Source: Pseudomonas sp.
GTDB taxonomy: Bacteria > Pseudomonadota > Gammaproteobacteria > Pseudomonadales > Pseudomonadaceae
DNA length: 20,967 nt
Reading direction: 5' to 3'
Assembly: GCA_026398835.1 (NCBI GenBank)
Contig: JAPLSD010000773.1
Coordinates: 1-20,967, forward strand
In this document: positions 1 to 7,273 of the stretch, piece after piece
How the letters are laid out: every line of letters starts with the position of its first letter
Numbering within the stretch: the first letter of the stretch is position 1
The notes under the pieces: model-generated
Told to the model about the DNA's origin: nothing
Seen by the model: only the letters and a program-made list of their open reading frames with translations
Database searches by the model: none
Position numbers and translations under genes: made by a program

Positions 1-79
1 AATGCAGACGCTCGCAGGCCACGGCAAAACTGAGGCTTTGCGCCACGGCGAGAAATGCACGGATCTGCTTGACGGTCAT
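1..79 (-). CDS. LysR-family transcriptional regulator, N-terminal fragment (cut by window edge)
   Basis: The minus strand from an ATG at 79 reads MTVKQIRAFLAVAQSLSFA and runs off the window, which is the usual start of a LysR regulator: first helix, then the beginning of the winged helix-turn-helix. Only 26 residues are visible, so the effector domain cannot be judged. It is transcribed away from atoD, and the 143-bp gap is shared. Divergent LysR genes commonly control the neighbouring operon, so regulation of the ato genes is a reasonable inference, not something the sequence proves. Confidence 0.7.
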   Translation of the reverse strand, partial: MTVKQIRAFLAVAQSLSFAVACERLH

Positions 80-107
80 CAGCGGTGCCTCCGGGATTCG
101 ATTGTTT

Positions 108-137
108 GATTTTATCTATCAATCAACCTTAAAAATC
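108..137. promoter_or_regulatory. possible LysR operator in the lysR-atoD gap
   Basis: An AT-rich stretch carries the interrupted dyad GATTTT (108-113) and AAAATC (132-137), placed between the divergent lysR and atoD genes. The size and place suit a LysR-type site, but the arms are only 6 bp in AT-rich DNA and chance is possible. Confidence 0.25.
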
Positions 138-222
138 AACTTAACAAATAAATTATCCAGAGCAACACTCTTGCACATACGGCTAGCCAGCCGCCCACAA
201 AGAATAAAAGAGGATGGTGCAT

Positions 223-921
223 ATGGCAGGTTTCGATAAGCGCGTGGCTTCCTACGAGGAAGCATTGGCCGGCCTGGAAGACGGCATGACCGTGATCTCC
301 GGCGGCTTTGGTCTGTGCGGTATTCCGGAAAACCTGATCGCCGAGATCAAGCGCAAAGGCACTCGCGATCTCACCGTGGTGTCGAACAACTGCGGCGTCG
401 ACGGCTTTGGCCTCGGTGTGCTGCTGGAAGACCGGCAGATCCGCAAAGTGGTCGCCTCCTATGTCGGCGAAAACGCCCTGTTCGAGAAGCAACTGCTCAG
501 CGGTGAAATCGAAGTCGAACTGACCCCGCAAGGCACCCTGGCTGAAAAAATGCGCGCTGGCGGCGCCGGCATCCCGGCGTTCTTTACCGCCACCGGCTAC
601 GGCACCCCGGTTGCCGACGGCAAGGAAACCCGCGAATTCAAGGGTCGCCCGTACCTGATGGAAGAGTCCATCACTGGCGACTTCGCCATCGTCAAAGGCT
701 GGAAAGCTGACCACTTCGGTAACGTGATCTATCGCCACACCGCACAGAACTTCAATCCGCTGGCCGCCACCGCCGGCAAGATCACCGTGGTCGAAGTCGA
801 AGAAATCGTTGAACCGGGCGAGCTGGACCCAGCGCAGATCCACACCCCTGGCATCTACGTGGACCGGGTCATTTGCGGCACCTTCGAGAAGCGCATCGAA
901 CAGCGCACCGTGCGCTCCTGA
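223..921 (+). CDS. atoD: 3-oxoacid (acetoacetate) CoA-transferase, subunit A
   Basis: This 232-residue protein is the alpha subunit of a two-subunit family I CoA-transferase, which moves CoA from a donor thioester to acetoacetate or a short-chain fatty acid in the cytoplasm. The family glycine-rich stretch [13 protein letters not shown] lies near residues 27-39, and the length matches AtoD/ScoA. An in-frame ATG at 214 exists, but GAGG at 210-213 would overlap that start, while it sits 9 nt before ATG 223, giving [15 protein letters not shown]. It is first in a three-gene operon, 52 nt ahead of the beta subunit. The name follows family and gene order; ScoA/LpsI is the same enzyme type under other names, and the exact acid substrate is not visible. 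Confidence 0.92.
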   Translation: MAGFDKRVASYEEALAGLEDGMTVISGGFGLCGIPENLIAEIKRKGTRDLTVVSNNCGVDGFGLGVLLEDRQIRKVVASYVGENALFEKQLLSGEIEVELTPQGTLAEKMRAGGAGIPAFFTATGYGTPVADGKETREFKGRPYLMEESITGDFAIVKGWKADHFGNVIYRHTAQNFNPLAATAGKITVVEVEEIVEPGELDPAQIHTPGIYVDRVICGTFEKRIEQRTVRS

Positions 922-973
922 TCCCCTTCCCTTCCAGCCCGAAGCTCTTGATAACAGAGCATGGAGAAAAACA

Positions 974-1636
974 ATGGCTCTTACCCGCGAACAAATGGCT
1001 CAGCGCGTCGCCCGCGAAATGCAAGACGGCTTCTACGTGAACCTCGGCATCGGCATTCCGACCCTGGTCGCCAACTACATCCCCGAAGGCATGGAAGTCA
1101 TGCTGCAATCGGAAAACGGCTTGCTCGGTATGGGTGCCTTCCCGCGCGAAAATGAAGTCGACGCCGACATGATCAACGCCGGCAAGCAGACCGTTACCGC
1201 CCGCATCGGTGCGTCGATTTTCTCCTCCGCCGAGTCCTTCGCGATGATTCGCGGTGGCCATATCGACCTCACCGTGCTCGGCGCTTTTGAAGTCGACGTC
1301 CAAGGCAACATCGCCTCCTGGATGATCCCTGGCAAGATGGTCAAGGGCATGGGCGGCGCGATGGACCTGGTGGCCGGTGCCGAGAACATCATCGTCACCA
1401 TGACCCACGCCTCCAAAGACGGCGAGTCAAAACTGCTGCCGCACTGCAGCCTGCCGCTGACCGGTGCCGGTTGCATCAAGCGTGTACTGACCGACCTGGC
1501 TTATCTGGAAATCCGTGACGGCGCGTTCATCCTCAAGGAACGTGCGCCCGGCGTCAGCGTCGAAGAAATCGTCAGCAAGACCGCCGGTAAGCTGATCGTG
1601 CCTGAGCACGTTCCGGAAATGCAGTTCAGCGCTTAA
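974..1636 (+). CDS. atoA: 3-oxoacid (acetoacetate) CoA-transferase, subunit B
   Basis: This 220-residue beta subunit carries the catalytic glutamate of family I CoA-transferases in the motif SENG (Glu47), the residue that forms the glutamyl-CoA thioester intermediate. The conserved GIGIPT stretch lies at residues 25-30. A longer reading frame reaches back into atoD, but the ATG at 974 is preceded by GGAG at 963-966 and gives the family start [13 protein letters not shown]. It pairs with subunit A upstream and the thiolase 14 nt downstream, so acetoacetyl-CoA made here can go straight to cleavage. Subunit naming follows E. coli ato usage. Confidence 0.92.
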   Translation: MALTREQMAQRVAREMQDGFYVNLGIGIPTLVANYIPEGMEVMLQSENGLLGMGAFPRENEVDADMINAGKQTVTARIGASIFSSAESFAMIRGGHIDLTVLGAFEVDVQGNIASWMIPGKMVKGMGGAMDLVAGAENIIVTMTHASKDGESKLLPHCSLPLTGAGCIKRVLTDLAYLEIRDGAFILKERAPGVSVEEIVSKTAGKLIVPEHVPEMQFSA

Positions 1637-1650
1637 TGAGGAGTGATCCA

Positions 1651-2832
1651 ATGCAAGAAGTCGTCATTGTCGCCGCAACCCGCACCGCCATCGGCAGCTT
1701 TCAGGGTTCGCTGGCCAGCATTCCCGCGCCGGAACTCGGCGCTGCAGTGATCCGCCGTCTGCTGGAACAGACCGGCTTGAACCCCAGCGAAGTGGATGAA
1801 GTCATCCTCGGTCAGGTGCTCACCGCAGGTTCAGGCCAGAACCCGGCACGCCAGGCCTCGATCCTCGCCGGCCTGCCCCACGCCGTACCCGCGATGACCC
1901 TGAACAAAGTCTGCGGCTCGGGCCTCAAGGCCCTGCACCTGGGCGCCCAGGCGATCCGTTGCGGCGATGCGCAAGTAATCATCGCCGGCGGCATGGAAAA
2001 CATGAGCCTGGCCCCCTACGTCGTGCCGGCTGCCCGCACCGGTCTGCGCATGGGCCACGCCAAAATGATCGACAGCATGATCAGCGATGGCCTGTGGGAT
2101 GCGTTCAACGATTACCACATGGGCATCACCGCCGAGAATCTGGTTGACCAATACAACCTCAGTCGTGAAGAACAGGATGCGTTCGCCGCAGCCTCGCAAC
2201 AGAAAGCCACGGCGGCCATCGAAGCCGGTCGCTTTGCCGACGAGATCACCCCGATCCTGATCCCGCAACGCAAAGGCGATCCACTGTCCTTCGCAGTGGA
2301 CGAGCAACCTCGCGCCGAGACCACAGCAGCCTCGCTGGCCAAGCTCAAACCGGCGTTCAAAAAGGACGGCAGCGTCACTGCTGGCAACGCTTCCAGCCTC
2401 AATGACGGTGCCGCTGCCGTACTGCTGATGAGCGCCGACAAAGCCAAAGAACTGGGCTTGCCAGTGCTCGCCCGGATCGCCAGTTACGCCAATGCCGGTG
2501 TCGACCCGGCCATCATGGGCATCGCCCCGGTATCGGCAACCCGCCGCTGCCTGGAAAAAGCCGGCTGGAGCCTCGACGAGCTGGACCTGATCGAAGCCAA
2601 CGAAGCCTTCGCCGCCCAGTCACTGGCGGTCGGCAAAGAGCTGGAGTGGGACGCGAGCAAGGTCAACGTCAATGGCGGCGCGATTGCCCTGGGTCACCCG
2701 ATCGGCGCATCGGGATGCCGGGTACTGGTGTCCTTGCTGCACGAAATGATCAAACGCGACGCCAAAAAAGGCCTCGCCACGTTGTGCATTGGTGGCGGTC
2801 AGGGCGTAGCCCTGGCGATCGAGCGGGCGTAA
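1651..2832 (+). CDS. atoB: acetyl-CoA acetyltransferase (thiolase II)
   Basis: This 393-residue cytoplasmic thiolase cleaves acetoacetyl-CoA with CoA into two acetyl-CoA, or runs in reverse. The nucleophile is Cys88 in NKVCGSG, the catalytic histidine is His349 in [15 protein letters not shown], and the second cysteine is Cys379 in LCIGGGQG. These positions match the well-studied Zoogloea enzyme (Cys89, His348, Cys378) to within one residue. ATG 1651 is chosen because TGAGGAG ends 7 nt before it; the ORF itself opens at a poorer upstream ATG. It closes the ato operon and is followed at once by an intrinsic terminator. Biosynthetic use, for example in polyhydroxyalkanoate formation, cannot be excluded, but the CoA-transferase neighbours favour degradation. 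Confidence 0.93.
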   Translation: MQEVVIVAATRTAIGSFQGSLASIPAPELGAAVIRRLLEQTGLNPSEVDEVILGQVLTAGSGQNPARQASILAGLPHAVPAMTLNKVCGSGLKALHLGAQAIRCGDAQVIIAGGMENMSLAPYVVPAARTGLRMGHAKMIDSMISDGLWDAFNDYHMGITAENLVDQYNLSREEQDAFAAASQQKATAAIEAGRFADEITPILIPQRKGDPLSFAVDEQPRAETTAASLAKLKPAFKKDGSVTAGNASSLNDGAAAVLLMSADKAKELGLPVLARIASYANAGVDPAIMGIAPVSATRRCLEKAGWSLDELDLIEANEAFAAQSLAVGKELEWDASKVNVNGGAIALGHPIGASGCRVLVSLLHEMIKRDAKKGLATLCIGGGQGVALAIERA

Positions 2833-2893
2833 GTCCGCAAGCGTTCAACAGGTAAAGTCGGTATCCACGAAATCCGGCTTTGCCTGGCAACAA

Positions 2894-2926
2894 ACCCGGC
2901 GCGATTTCGGTCGCGCCGGGTCTTTT
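2894..2926 (+). terminator. intrinsic terminator of the ato operon
   Basis: An 11-bp perfect GC-rich stem (2894-2904 pairing with 2911-2921) has a 6-nt loop TTTCGG and is followed by TCTTTT. It lies 61 nt past the atoB stop on the same strand. The stem, the loop and the T-rich tail all fit Rho-independent termination. Confidence 0.9.
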
Positions 2927-3008
2927 CCCTTCCCCCTTTTTGTTCCGCCTTCGCTTGCGCGCTCACGATCATCTCGAAGCCGCCAAAGATCATCCGCTGA
3001 CCTTCTGC

Positions 3009-3134
3009 GTAATTGCATCTCACTTGACCACCTAATTGCATCGCCACTGACCAGTCGTTTGCATCCGACTTGACCAGTCATTTGCATTCGCGCTGACCAG
3101 CTGTTTGCAGTTGATGGGTGTCAGCGGGTGACAC
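3009..3134 (+). repeat. five-unit 23-bp tandem array, IS-end-like (left copy)
   Basis: Five units begin at 3011, 3034, 3057, 3080 and 3103, exactly 23 bp apart. Each has the pattern [AT]TTGCAT, 5-6 variable bases, TTGACCA or CTGACCA and three more bases; the last unit is degenerate. Just inside lies the dyad GTGTCA/TGACAC (3118-3134). The same unit occurs inverted at 15345-15444. Repeated protein-binding sites in tandem are typical of the ends of IS21-family elements, so a solitary IS end is the favoured reading. The family name is inference, and no istA/istB genes are present. The 397-bp gap 2833-3229 otherwise holds only the ato terminator and one dispersed short repeat. Confidence 0.6.
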
Positions 3135-3195
3135 TCAGGGGGAGTGCGTCAGCCAAGCACTGAAGGACTGCAACCGACTCAAAGCTGCCGCTGGG

Positions 3196-3222
3196 AACCG
3201 GCAGAAACCGGCCAATACGGAC
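3196..3222 (-). repeat. dispersed short repeat, copy A
   Basis: On the minus strand this reads gtccgtattggccggttt followed by ctgccggtt. It matches four other intergenic copies in the window (12702, 14317, 15310 and 16395) around the core TTGGCCGNTTTCTGCC. It lies between the left IS-like array and the DUF1652-like fragment. Function unknown. Confidence 0.55.
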
Positions 3223-3229
3223 GTTCAAC

Positions 3230-3400
3230 TTATTCCGCTTCCAACCAAGTCAATCGTTCAGAAAAGTCGGTAGTAAACAACAGTTCAACCTGTCCGGTGG
3301 AAGGGTCAAACACCTTAATCGTCAATTTCCCGTGGGGATTTGACGTGCAGGTGCATGACATCGGAAGTAAACCACTCAGGCTGTCATGGCACGATTTGTG
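3230..3400 (-). pseudogene. DUF1652-like protein fragment
   Basis: Minus-strand codons down to the TAA at 3230 read LLPMSCTCTSNPHG and then LTIKVFDPSTGQVELLF, ending in WLEAE. The pattern of a Cys-x-Cys pair, then a V(Y/F)DP-TG-V-LL strand, resembles DUF1652, a small Pseudomonas protein family of unknown function. The family's N-terminal helix is missing and the end is short. The only ATG near the start (3361) has no ribosome binding site. The frame stays open backward into the 3' end of the F420-reductase-like gene in another frame, so this is probably a remnant rather than a gene. The family match is from memory of the pattern and is tentative. Confidence 0.4.
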
Positions 3401-4110
3401 GCAACAATTTGCTCGTGCGTAAACTGACTGCCGGGAGCCATAAACTTGGTGATCAGTGCGTCGCGGTTTTGAGGCGCCCGTGCCTTGTCTGCCGCTTGCA
3501 GCGCCAACTTCAGCTCCGGCAATGTCAACTCGGTACAGTAGGCAGGCGTACCTGGTTGCTGACGCCACGAATCTTCAAGGTTGCCAGCGGCAAGCGCTAT
3601 AAAGCCCGTATCCTCAACAAGATCCTGCGCGATTGCCTCAGCATTAGTGTCATCCCCGGCTACAGGTAAAGCGATGCGTGTTGAAGAGCCGGCTGGTTGC
3701 CTATTGTTGGCAAGAGTCGCTGCGAGGACGGCGTTCCAAGCCTTAATGACCGGGCGGCCAATCTGCTCGCTTACCCAAACGCTCTCAGGCTTGCCGTTGT
3801 CAACTTCCTTGATTACCCCGTCGCGCCCCGGATAGTAATTGGATGTGTCAATGACGACGGTTTTCTCGGGAACATTACTCAACGTCTGCTTGAGATCAGG
3901 GTAGTTTGCGAAAGGGATCGAGAGGATCACAACGTCTACCTCGGACGCAGCATCTTCCTTGGTCACCGCATGTACGCCGATTTCATTGGCAAGGTTCTGA
4001 ATGCTCTGCGGGCCTTTCGAGTTTGCTAGTTTAACTTCATGGCCGCACGCAGCAAGCTTACGGGCAAGGGTAGCCCCAATGTTGCCTGCGCCAATAATTC
4101 CGATTTTCAT
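3376..4110 (-). CDS. NADPH-dependent F420-reductase-like oxidoreductase, copy 1
   Basis: This 244-residue protein opens with a Rossmann fold, MKIGIIGAGNIGATLARKL, with GxGxxG at residues 7-12. ANSKGP follows the second strand, where a Ser and a basic residue usually bind the 2'-phosphate of NADP. The layout is that of the F420_oxidored/NADP-oxidoreductase family. Pseudomonads do not normally make F420, so the true partner is probably a different acceptor; the reaction is unknown. The start is the ATG at 4110, with GAGGAG about 8 nt upstream, rather than the ATG at 4143. It is the last gene of the block headed by the MarR regulator, and a full-length paralogue lies 240 bp upstream. A MarR-controlled stress or electrophile role is inference. 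Confidence 0.8.
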   Translation of the reverse strand: MKIGIIGAGNIGATLARKLAACGHEVKLANSKGPQSIQNLANEIGVHAVTKEDAASEVDVVILSIPFANYPDLKQTLSNVPEKTVVIDTSNYYPGRDGVIKEVDNGKPESVWVSEQIGRPVIKAWNAVLAATLANNRQPAGSSTRIALPVAGDDTNAEAIAQDLVEDTGFIALAAGNLEDSWRQQPGTPAYCTELTLPELKLALQAADKARAPQNRDALITKFMAPGSQFTHEQIVATNRAMTA

Positions 4111-4350
4111 TTTAATAACTCCTCGCATATAAACAATGTTCAAGTTACGACTTGGCTGATCGCTGTTGGGCCCGAAAAGCGTTCAGCTACCGTGCAGTGG
4201 TCGGTAAAAACTCGGGGCCTGTTTTCCTGTTTTGAGGAATCGATAACCCAGCAAGTTTCGCTGGGCTATTAACACTCAGCGTTTTAACTTATGCGTTTCA
4301 AATGCTTCTCCCTTTTGAGAGAGCTTTATCCAAGTGCCCTAATGGGGGGG

Positions 4351-5097
4351 TTAAGCAAAAAGTAACTTGGAAAGCTGAACAATGTAGTCGCGGCTTGGAT
4401 TTGTTCCGATGGTGCCAAACCTCTCCTCATATACTGCGAAGCAAAGATCTTGGCGCTTTCGAGAGCGCACCAGATCCGCATCTGCCAGCGCCTGCGGCAG
4501 CGACTCAAGCGTTACCTCAGTGCAATAGCAGGGCGTGCCGCACTGCTGTCTCCACGATTCCGCAAGGGAGCCAGCATGGTAGGCGTCGAATCCGGAGTCC
4601 TCGACCAGCGACATTGTCACAACACGGTCGCGATCACGATCCGCAGCGACAGGGGCGGCGATGCGCTCTGGATCGCCGGCAGGCCTGCCCGCTTCTTTGA
4701 GCGAAGCGGAGTAAATCGTGTTCCAGGCCTTTGCAATGGGACGGCCAAGTTGCTCGGCTGCCCACACACTGTCAGGCTGACCATTCTCAATTGCGTCCAA
4801 TCGCTCGTCGCGTGCCGGTATGTAGTTGGATGTGTCGATGATTACGCTTGCTTCGGGAAGCCCGGCAAGTAGCGGTTTAATATCCGGGATTCGGATAAAA
4901 GGGATCGAAAGAATCACGACCTCAGCACCAACCAAAGCCTCTTCTTTCGTGACCGCCATCGCGCCCGTGGAGAGCACGTCAGCATCGACAGTGTTCGGCC
5001 CGCGCGAGTTAGCAACCCTTACTGTATGGCCGGCAGCGCTGAGCAGTTTTGCCAGCGTTCCCCCGATAAATCCGCTACCAATAATTCCAATCTTCAT
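4351..5097 (-). CDS. NADPH-dependent F420-reductase-like oxidoreductase, copy 2
   Basis: This 248-residue paralogue of the downstream gene is similar over its whole length. It begins MKIGIIGSGFIGGTLAKLL, again with GxGxxG at 7-12 and ANSRGP for likely NADP preference. Both copies share VVILSIPF, VIIDTSNY or VVIDTSNY, WVSEQ/WAAEQ-GRP-KAWN, and a DSWRQQ/ESWRQQ-GTP-YCTE stretch near residue 190-205. Conservation of that last stretch suggests a family-specific functional site. The start has GGAG a few bases upstream (minus strand, about 5099-5103). It lies between a third, broken copy and copy 1, all on the minus strand behind the MarR gene, so tandem duplication is the simplest history. Substrate unknown. 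Confidence 0.8.
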   Translation of the reverse strand: MKIGIIGSGFIGGTLAKLLSAAGHTVRVANSRGPNTVDADVLSTGAMAVTKEEALVGAEVVILSIPFIRIPDIKPLLAGLPEASVIIDTSNYIPARDERLDAIENGQPDSVWAAEQLGRPIAKAWNTIYSASLKEAGRPAGDPERIAAPVAADRDRDRVVTMSLVEDSGFDAYHAGSLAESWRQQCGTPCYCTEVTLESLPQALADADLVRSRKRQDLCFAVYEERFGTIGTNPSRDYIVQLSKLLFA

Positions 5098-5123
5098 GGA
5101 GAGTCCTCATCAACTTTTGGAGC

Positions 5124-5310
5124 TTAGGTTTTCATGACAGGTTGATCAGAGTGGGTAAGCGACAGCTCGGTGCATCTGATCGTACTTACAAGGTTTAGCG
5201 GTGCATCGCCCTTCGCGAACTCTTCAATAAGCGCATCACGATTCTTTGCTCTGGTGCCTTATCCGCTGCTGCCAGTGCTCTGCGAAGCAGTCCGCTTTTA
5301 TGGCCCCGTC
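5124..5310 (-). pseudogene. remnant of a third F420-reductase-like copy (C-terminal part, frameshifted)
   Basis: The minus strand below 5310 reads ALAAADKAPEQ in one frame and continues in the next as KNRDALIEEFAKGDAPL, stopping at a TAA at 5124-5126. Together these match the C-terminal stretch of copy 1 (ALQAADKARAPQNRDALITKF). The frame change is near 5250. Everything upstream of this stretch is missing: the MarR gene stops at 5322, right before the remnant. This is a deletion-truncated third paralogue between the regulator and copy 2. Confidence 0.7.
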
Positions 5311-5321
5311 CGGAACAGGAA

Positions 5322-5753
5322 CTAACTGATTGCCGGTCGCGCCAAGCCTTCAAGCGTGCGATGAAGCTCCTCAAGGTCTTCGGGTGTGAGCTGGCACGCA
5401 GTTCTGATCTTGTCGGTGACACTACGAAGCTCATCCTCCATGGCACGGCTAGGCTCCGTGAGGTCAATAAGCACTCGGCGCTCATCGAAAGCATCACGTG
5501 TGCGCGTGATCACTCCAGCAGCTTCCAACCTCTTGAGTAGCGGTGTAAGCGTGCCGGTCTCCATATCCAGTCGATCACATAAATCGCTCACAGAGCGAGG
5601 CGAGCCGTTCAGCAACTCAAGCGTGACCAGGTACTGTGAGAAGGTCAGGCCTAACGGTTCGAGGAATGGTTTATGTAATCGAACCATCCGGTTCGCCGCA
5701 GCGTTAAGCGCGAAGGAAAGCTCCGTGGACACGCTTCGTGATGTCGAACTCAT
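5322..5753 (-). CDS. MarR-family regulator, OhrR-like but without the sensing cysteine
   Basis: This 143-residue winged-helix repressor has the OhrR layout: LSFALNAAANRMVRLHKPFL, then LGLTFSQYLVTLELL, a helix-turn-helix LCDRLDMETGTLTPLLKRLE near residues 57-76, and the wing DERRVLIDLTE. In OhrR the first motif is LCF with a peroxide-sensing cysteine; here it is LSF, a serine at that position. One of the tyrosines that help the sensor (SQY) is kept and the other is a His. Other cysteines (DLCDRL, TACQLT) are elsewhere. It heads the minus-strand block of F420-reductase-like genes and probably represses itself and them through the dyad at 5769-5788. Ligand unknown. Confidence 0.85.
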   Translation of the reverse strand: MSSTSRSVSTELSFALNAAANRMVRLHKPFLEPLGLTFSQYLVTLELLNGSPRSVSDLCDRLDMETGTLTPLLKRLEAAGVITRTRDAFDERRVLIDLTEPSRAMEDELRSVTDKIRTACQLTPEDLEELHRTLEGLARPAIS

Positions 5754-5768
5754 ATATATCGCCTACTA

Positions 5769-5788
5769 TTGTGTAGTGTGCTACATAA
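5769..5788. promoter_or_regulatory. probable MarR operator
   Basis: The dyad TGTAG (5772-5776) and CTACA (5781-5785) extends outward as TT..AA with one mismatched pair. It overlaps the downstream edge of the -10 box and the expected transcription start of the MarR gene, a classic repressor position. Confidence 0.55.
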
Positions 5789-5815
5789 AATAGGTGTTGA
5801 CTCGTCGGGTGTCAA
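5787..5815 (-). promoter_or_regulatory. sigma-70 promoter of the MarR/F420-reductase-like block
   Basis: On the minus strand TTGACA (5815-5810), a 17-bp spacer and TATTTT (5792-5787) lie about 30 nt ahead of the MarR start codon. The -35 box is a perfect consensus. It lies inside a larger dyad, GTTGAC (5796-5801) and GTCAAC (5811-5816). Confidence 0.65.
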
Positions 5816-5882
5816 CAGCTCCCGAGGCTGGCAGCTTTTTATCAGATGAAATACCACTGGTTAGACACCCGCGAATTGCTCC

Positions 5883-6540
5883 CTAGGGCAGGGATCTGTA
5901 CGGGAGCGTGGCATCAAGCAGCTTGGACTCAGTAAGCTGTAAGTGGATTGATACCATGGCGAACGAGTTGTTCCACTTGGCGATGGCGATGGCGATGGCG
6001 ATGGAATGGCGATGGTGCCGATGCCATTACCGATCAGGTTGGTCACGGCCCGCGCTTCGCTCAGGAACCGGTCAATGCCCAAGAGCAAACAAGACCTACG
6101 AGAGGGATTGAGTGGATGGTTGTGAGCGTTGCAGCAAGCGTCACGAAGCCCGCACCCGCTCCCCCAGCCGAGCCTTTCGAAGTCAGCAGGAATACACCCA
6201 GCAGAATCATCTGATCCACAAATTTCAGTGGCGTATTGGTCGCTTGGGCGATAAAGATGGCGGCCATGGTGAGGTGAATGCAGGTGCCATCCGCATTGAA
6301 TGTGTAACCCGTAGGCAACACCATGCCCATCACCGATTTTTTTGCAGCCAAGCTTTTCAAGCTTCACCATCATTCGCGGAAGCACGGCTTCGGTCGAACA
6401 GGTGCCAAGCGTGATGAGAATTTCATCTTTGAAGTAGCGGAGAAATTGCATCAATGGCATGCCCGACCATCTGGCAACCGTACCCAGCAAGACCACGATG
6501 AAAATCAAGGTTGACCGGCAAACCCTGAAACCCCGAAATT
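5883..6540 (-). pseudogene. dctA: C4-dicarboxylate:H+/cation symporter DctA, decayed C-terminal part
   Basis: Minus-strand reading gives DctA signatures across several frames: [23 protein letters not shown], then [43 protein letters not shown], and [28 protein letters not shown]. The N-terminal half is missing. At least three breaks are visible. A T7 run at 6337-6343 (A7 in the gene) should hold six bases. A second shift lies near 6085-6095. A third is the 5-nt interruption of the hexamer repeat at 6003-6007. The last workable frame stops at 5883. It follows the TetR gene on the same strand. The intact protein would have been an inner-membrane succinate/fumarate/malate importer. Confidence 0.8.
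5979..6013. repeat. hexanucleotide microsatellite GGCGAT
   Basis: Four perfect GGCGAT units (5979-6002), a 5-nt interruption GGAAT and a fifth unit (6008-6013) lie inside the decayed dctA. In the gene sense the units add Ile-Ala pairs before the conserved AKW. The interruption looks like a hexamer that lost one base and so shifts the frame. Confidence 0.85.
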
Positions 6541-6595
6541 GTTCGTCCAAATCGCAATGAACCTGTGCGGAACGGGATTGGTACAGGCCCAAGAG

Positions 6596-7207
6596 TCAGT
6601 TCCCGTCAATGACCAATGACCGAAGAACCATCCGTTGTACTCCCTTGATGAGTACCTCCGTGCTCAAATTATTGCTGAGTGGTCCCAACACCGTGCCATT
6701 GAGCATGGCTCGCACGGCTGCCACCGCGATGTTCAAGTCATCGACTTGGAAACGTCCGCCAACAATACCCAACGAAATCACGTCTTTCAAAAGCTGCTCC
6801 TGCTTGGCGCGTAATCCTTCTATTTTTGCTCGTTGAGCGGTTTCCAGGCAGTAACTCTCACGTGTGGACAATATGTGCCACTGGCGCCGTGGCAACGCGA
6901 ACCGCAAGTAAGCGCCGAGGTAGTGCCCTAATGCAGACCTTGGATCGAAGCGGGCGAGGGGTGTTTTGCTGACGCAGTGGAGCAAGTGATACTCATGTTC
7001 CTCAATGAGTTCGAACAGCAGGCATTGCTTGCTTTCAATGTAGTGATAAAGCGAACCCGCTTGCATCCCCGCGTGCATGGCAAGCTGACGCAAGCTCACG
7101 GCTTGATACCCCTCATTGACGAACATGTGCAGAGCGACGCTACGGATAGCATCCAGCTTGGACGCAGAAGAGTTGCTGACATCAGTGCTTGGAGTCATAG
7201 TCATCAT
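6596..7207 (-). CDS. TetR-family transcriptional regulator
   Basis: This 203-residue protein has the TetR N-terminal DNA-binding domain at about residues 20-65: AIRSVALHMFVNEGYQAVSL, then RQLAMHAGMQAGSLYHYIESK, with the family Y-H-Y segment. The rest is a variable helical ligand domain. The start MMTMTPS offers three methionines, and no strong ribosome binding site decides among them, so the true start may be up to 9 nt later. It lies 66 bp after the OprD porin gene on the same strand and before the decayed dctA. The gap between porin and tetR holds a GC-rich hairpin but no T tract, so cotranscription is possible. Ligand and targets unknown. Confidence 0.85.
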   Translation of the reverse strand: MMTMTPSTDVSNSSASKLDAIRSVALHMFVNEGYQAVSLRQLAMHAGMQAGSLYHYIESKQCLLFELIEEHEYHLLHCVSKTPLARFDPRSALGHYLGAYLRFALPRRQWHILSTRESYCLETAQRAKIEGLRAKQEQLLKDVISLGIVGGRFQVDDLNIAVAAVRAMLNGTVLGPLSNNLSTEVLIKGVQRMVLRSLVIDGN

Positions 7208-7218
7208 GATTACCGTCG

Positions 7219-7240
7219 CCCGGCCACGAACGCGGCCGGG
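7219..7240. terminator. GC-rich hairpin between oprD-type gene and tetR
   Basis: CCCGGCC (7219-7225) and GGCCGGG (7234-7240) form a 7-bp stem with an 8-nt loop. A weaker stem AACCC/GGGTT (7254-7268) precedes it on the minus strand, just after the porin stop. Neither is followed by a T run, so any termination would be partial. Confidence 0.3.
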
Positions 7241-7273
7241 GCTGTAGTAAGGAAACCCTTGATGGGTTCGAAT

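Noticed and set aside
136..843. Long minus-strand open frame opposite atoD, and similar ones opposite atoB, lysR and the CoA-transferase
   Set aside because: They are antisense to strong genes with recognisable motifs and are the expected by-product of GC-rich codon use. Their translations show no family features.
3011..3110. CRISPR array
   Set aside because: The repeated part plus variable bases total only 23 bp, with no spacer-sized unique segments, and the unit itself is degenerate. Tandem binding sites fit better.
4247..4265. Terminator between the two F420-reductase-like genes (CCCAGC/GCTGGG stem)
   Set aside because: Only 6 bp of stem and no T run on the minus strand. It is not enough to claim termination inside a probable transcription unit.
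5861..6592. Single minus-strand protein with a Ser-Pro repeat
   Set aside because: The Ser-Pro run is the GGCGAT microsatellite read in a shifted frame. DctA motifs appear in several frames, so this is a pseudogene.
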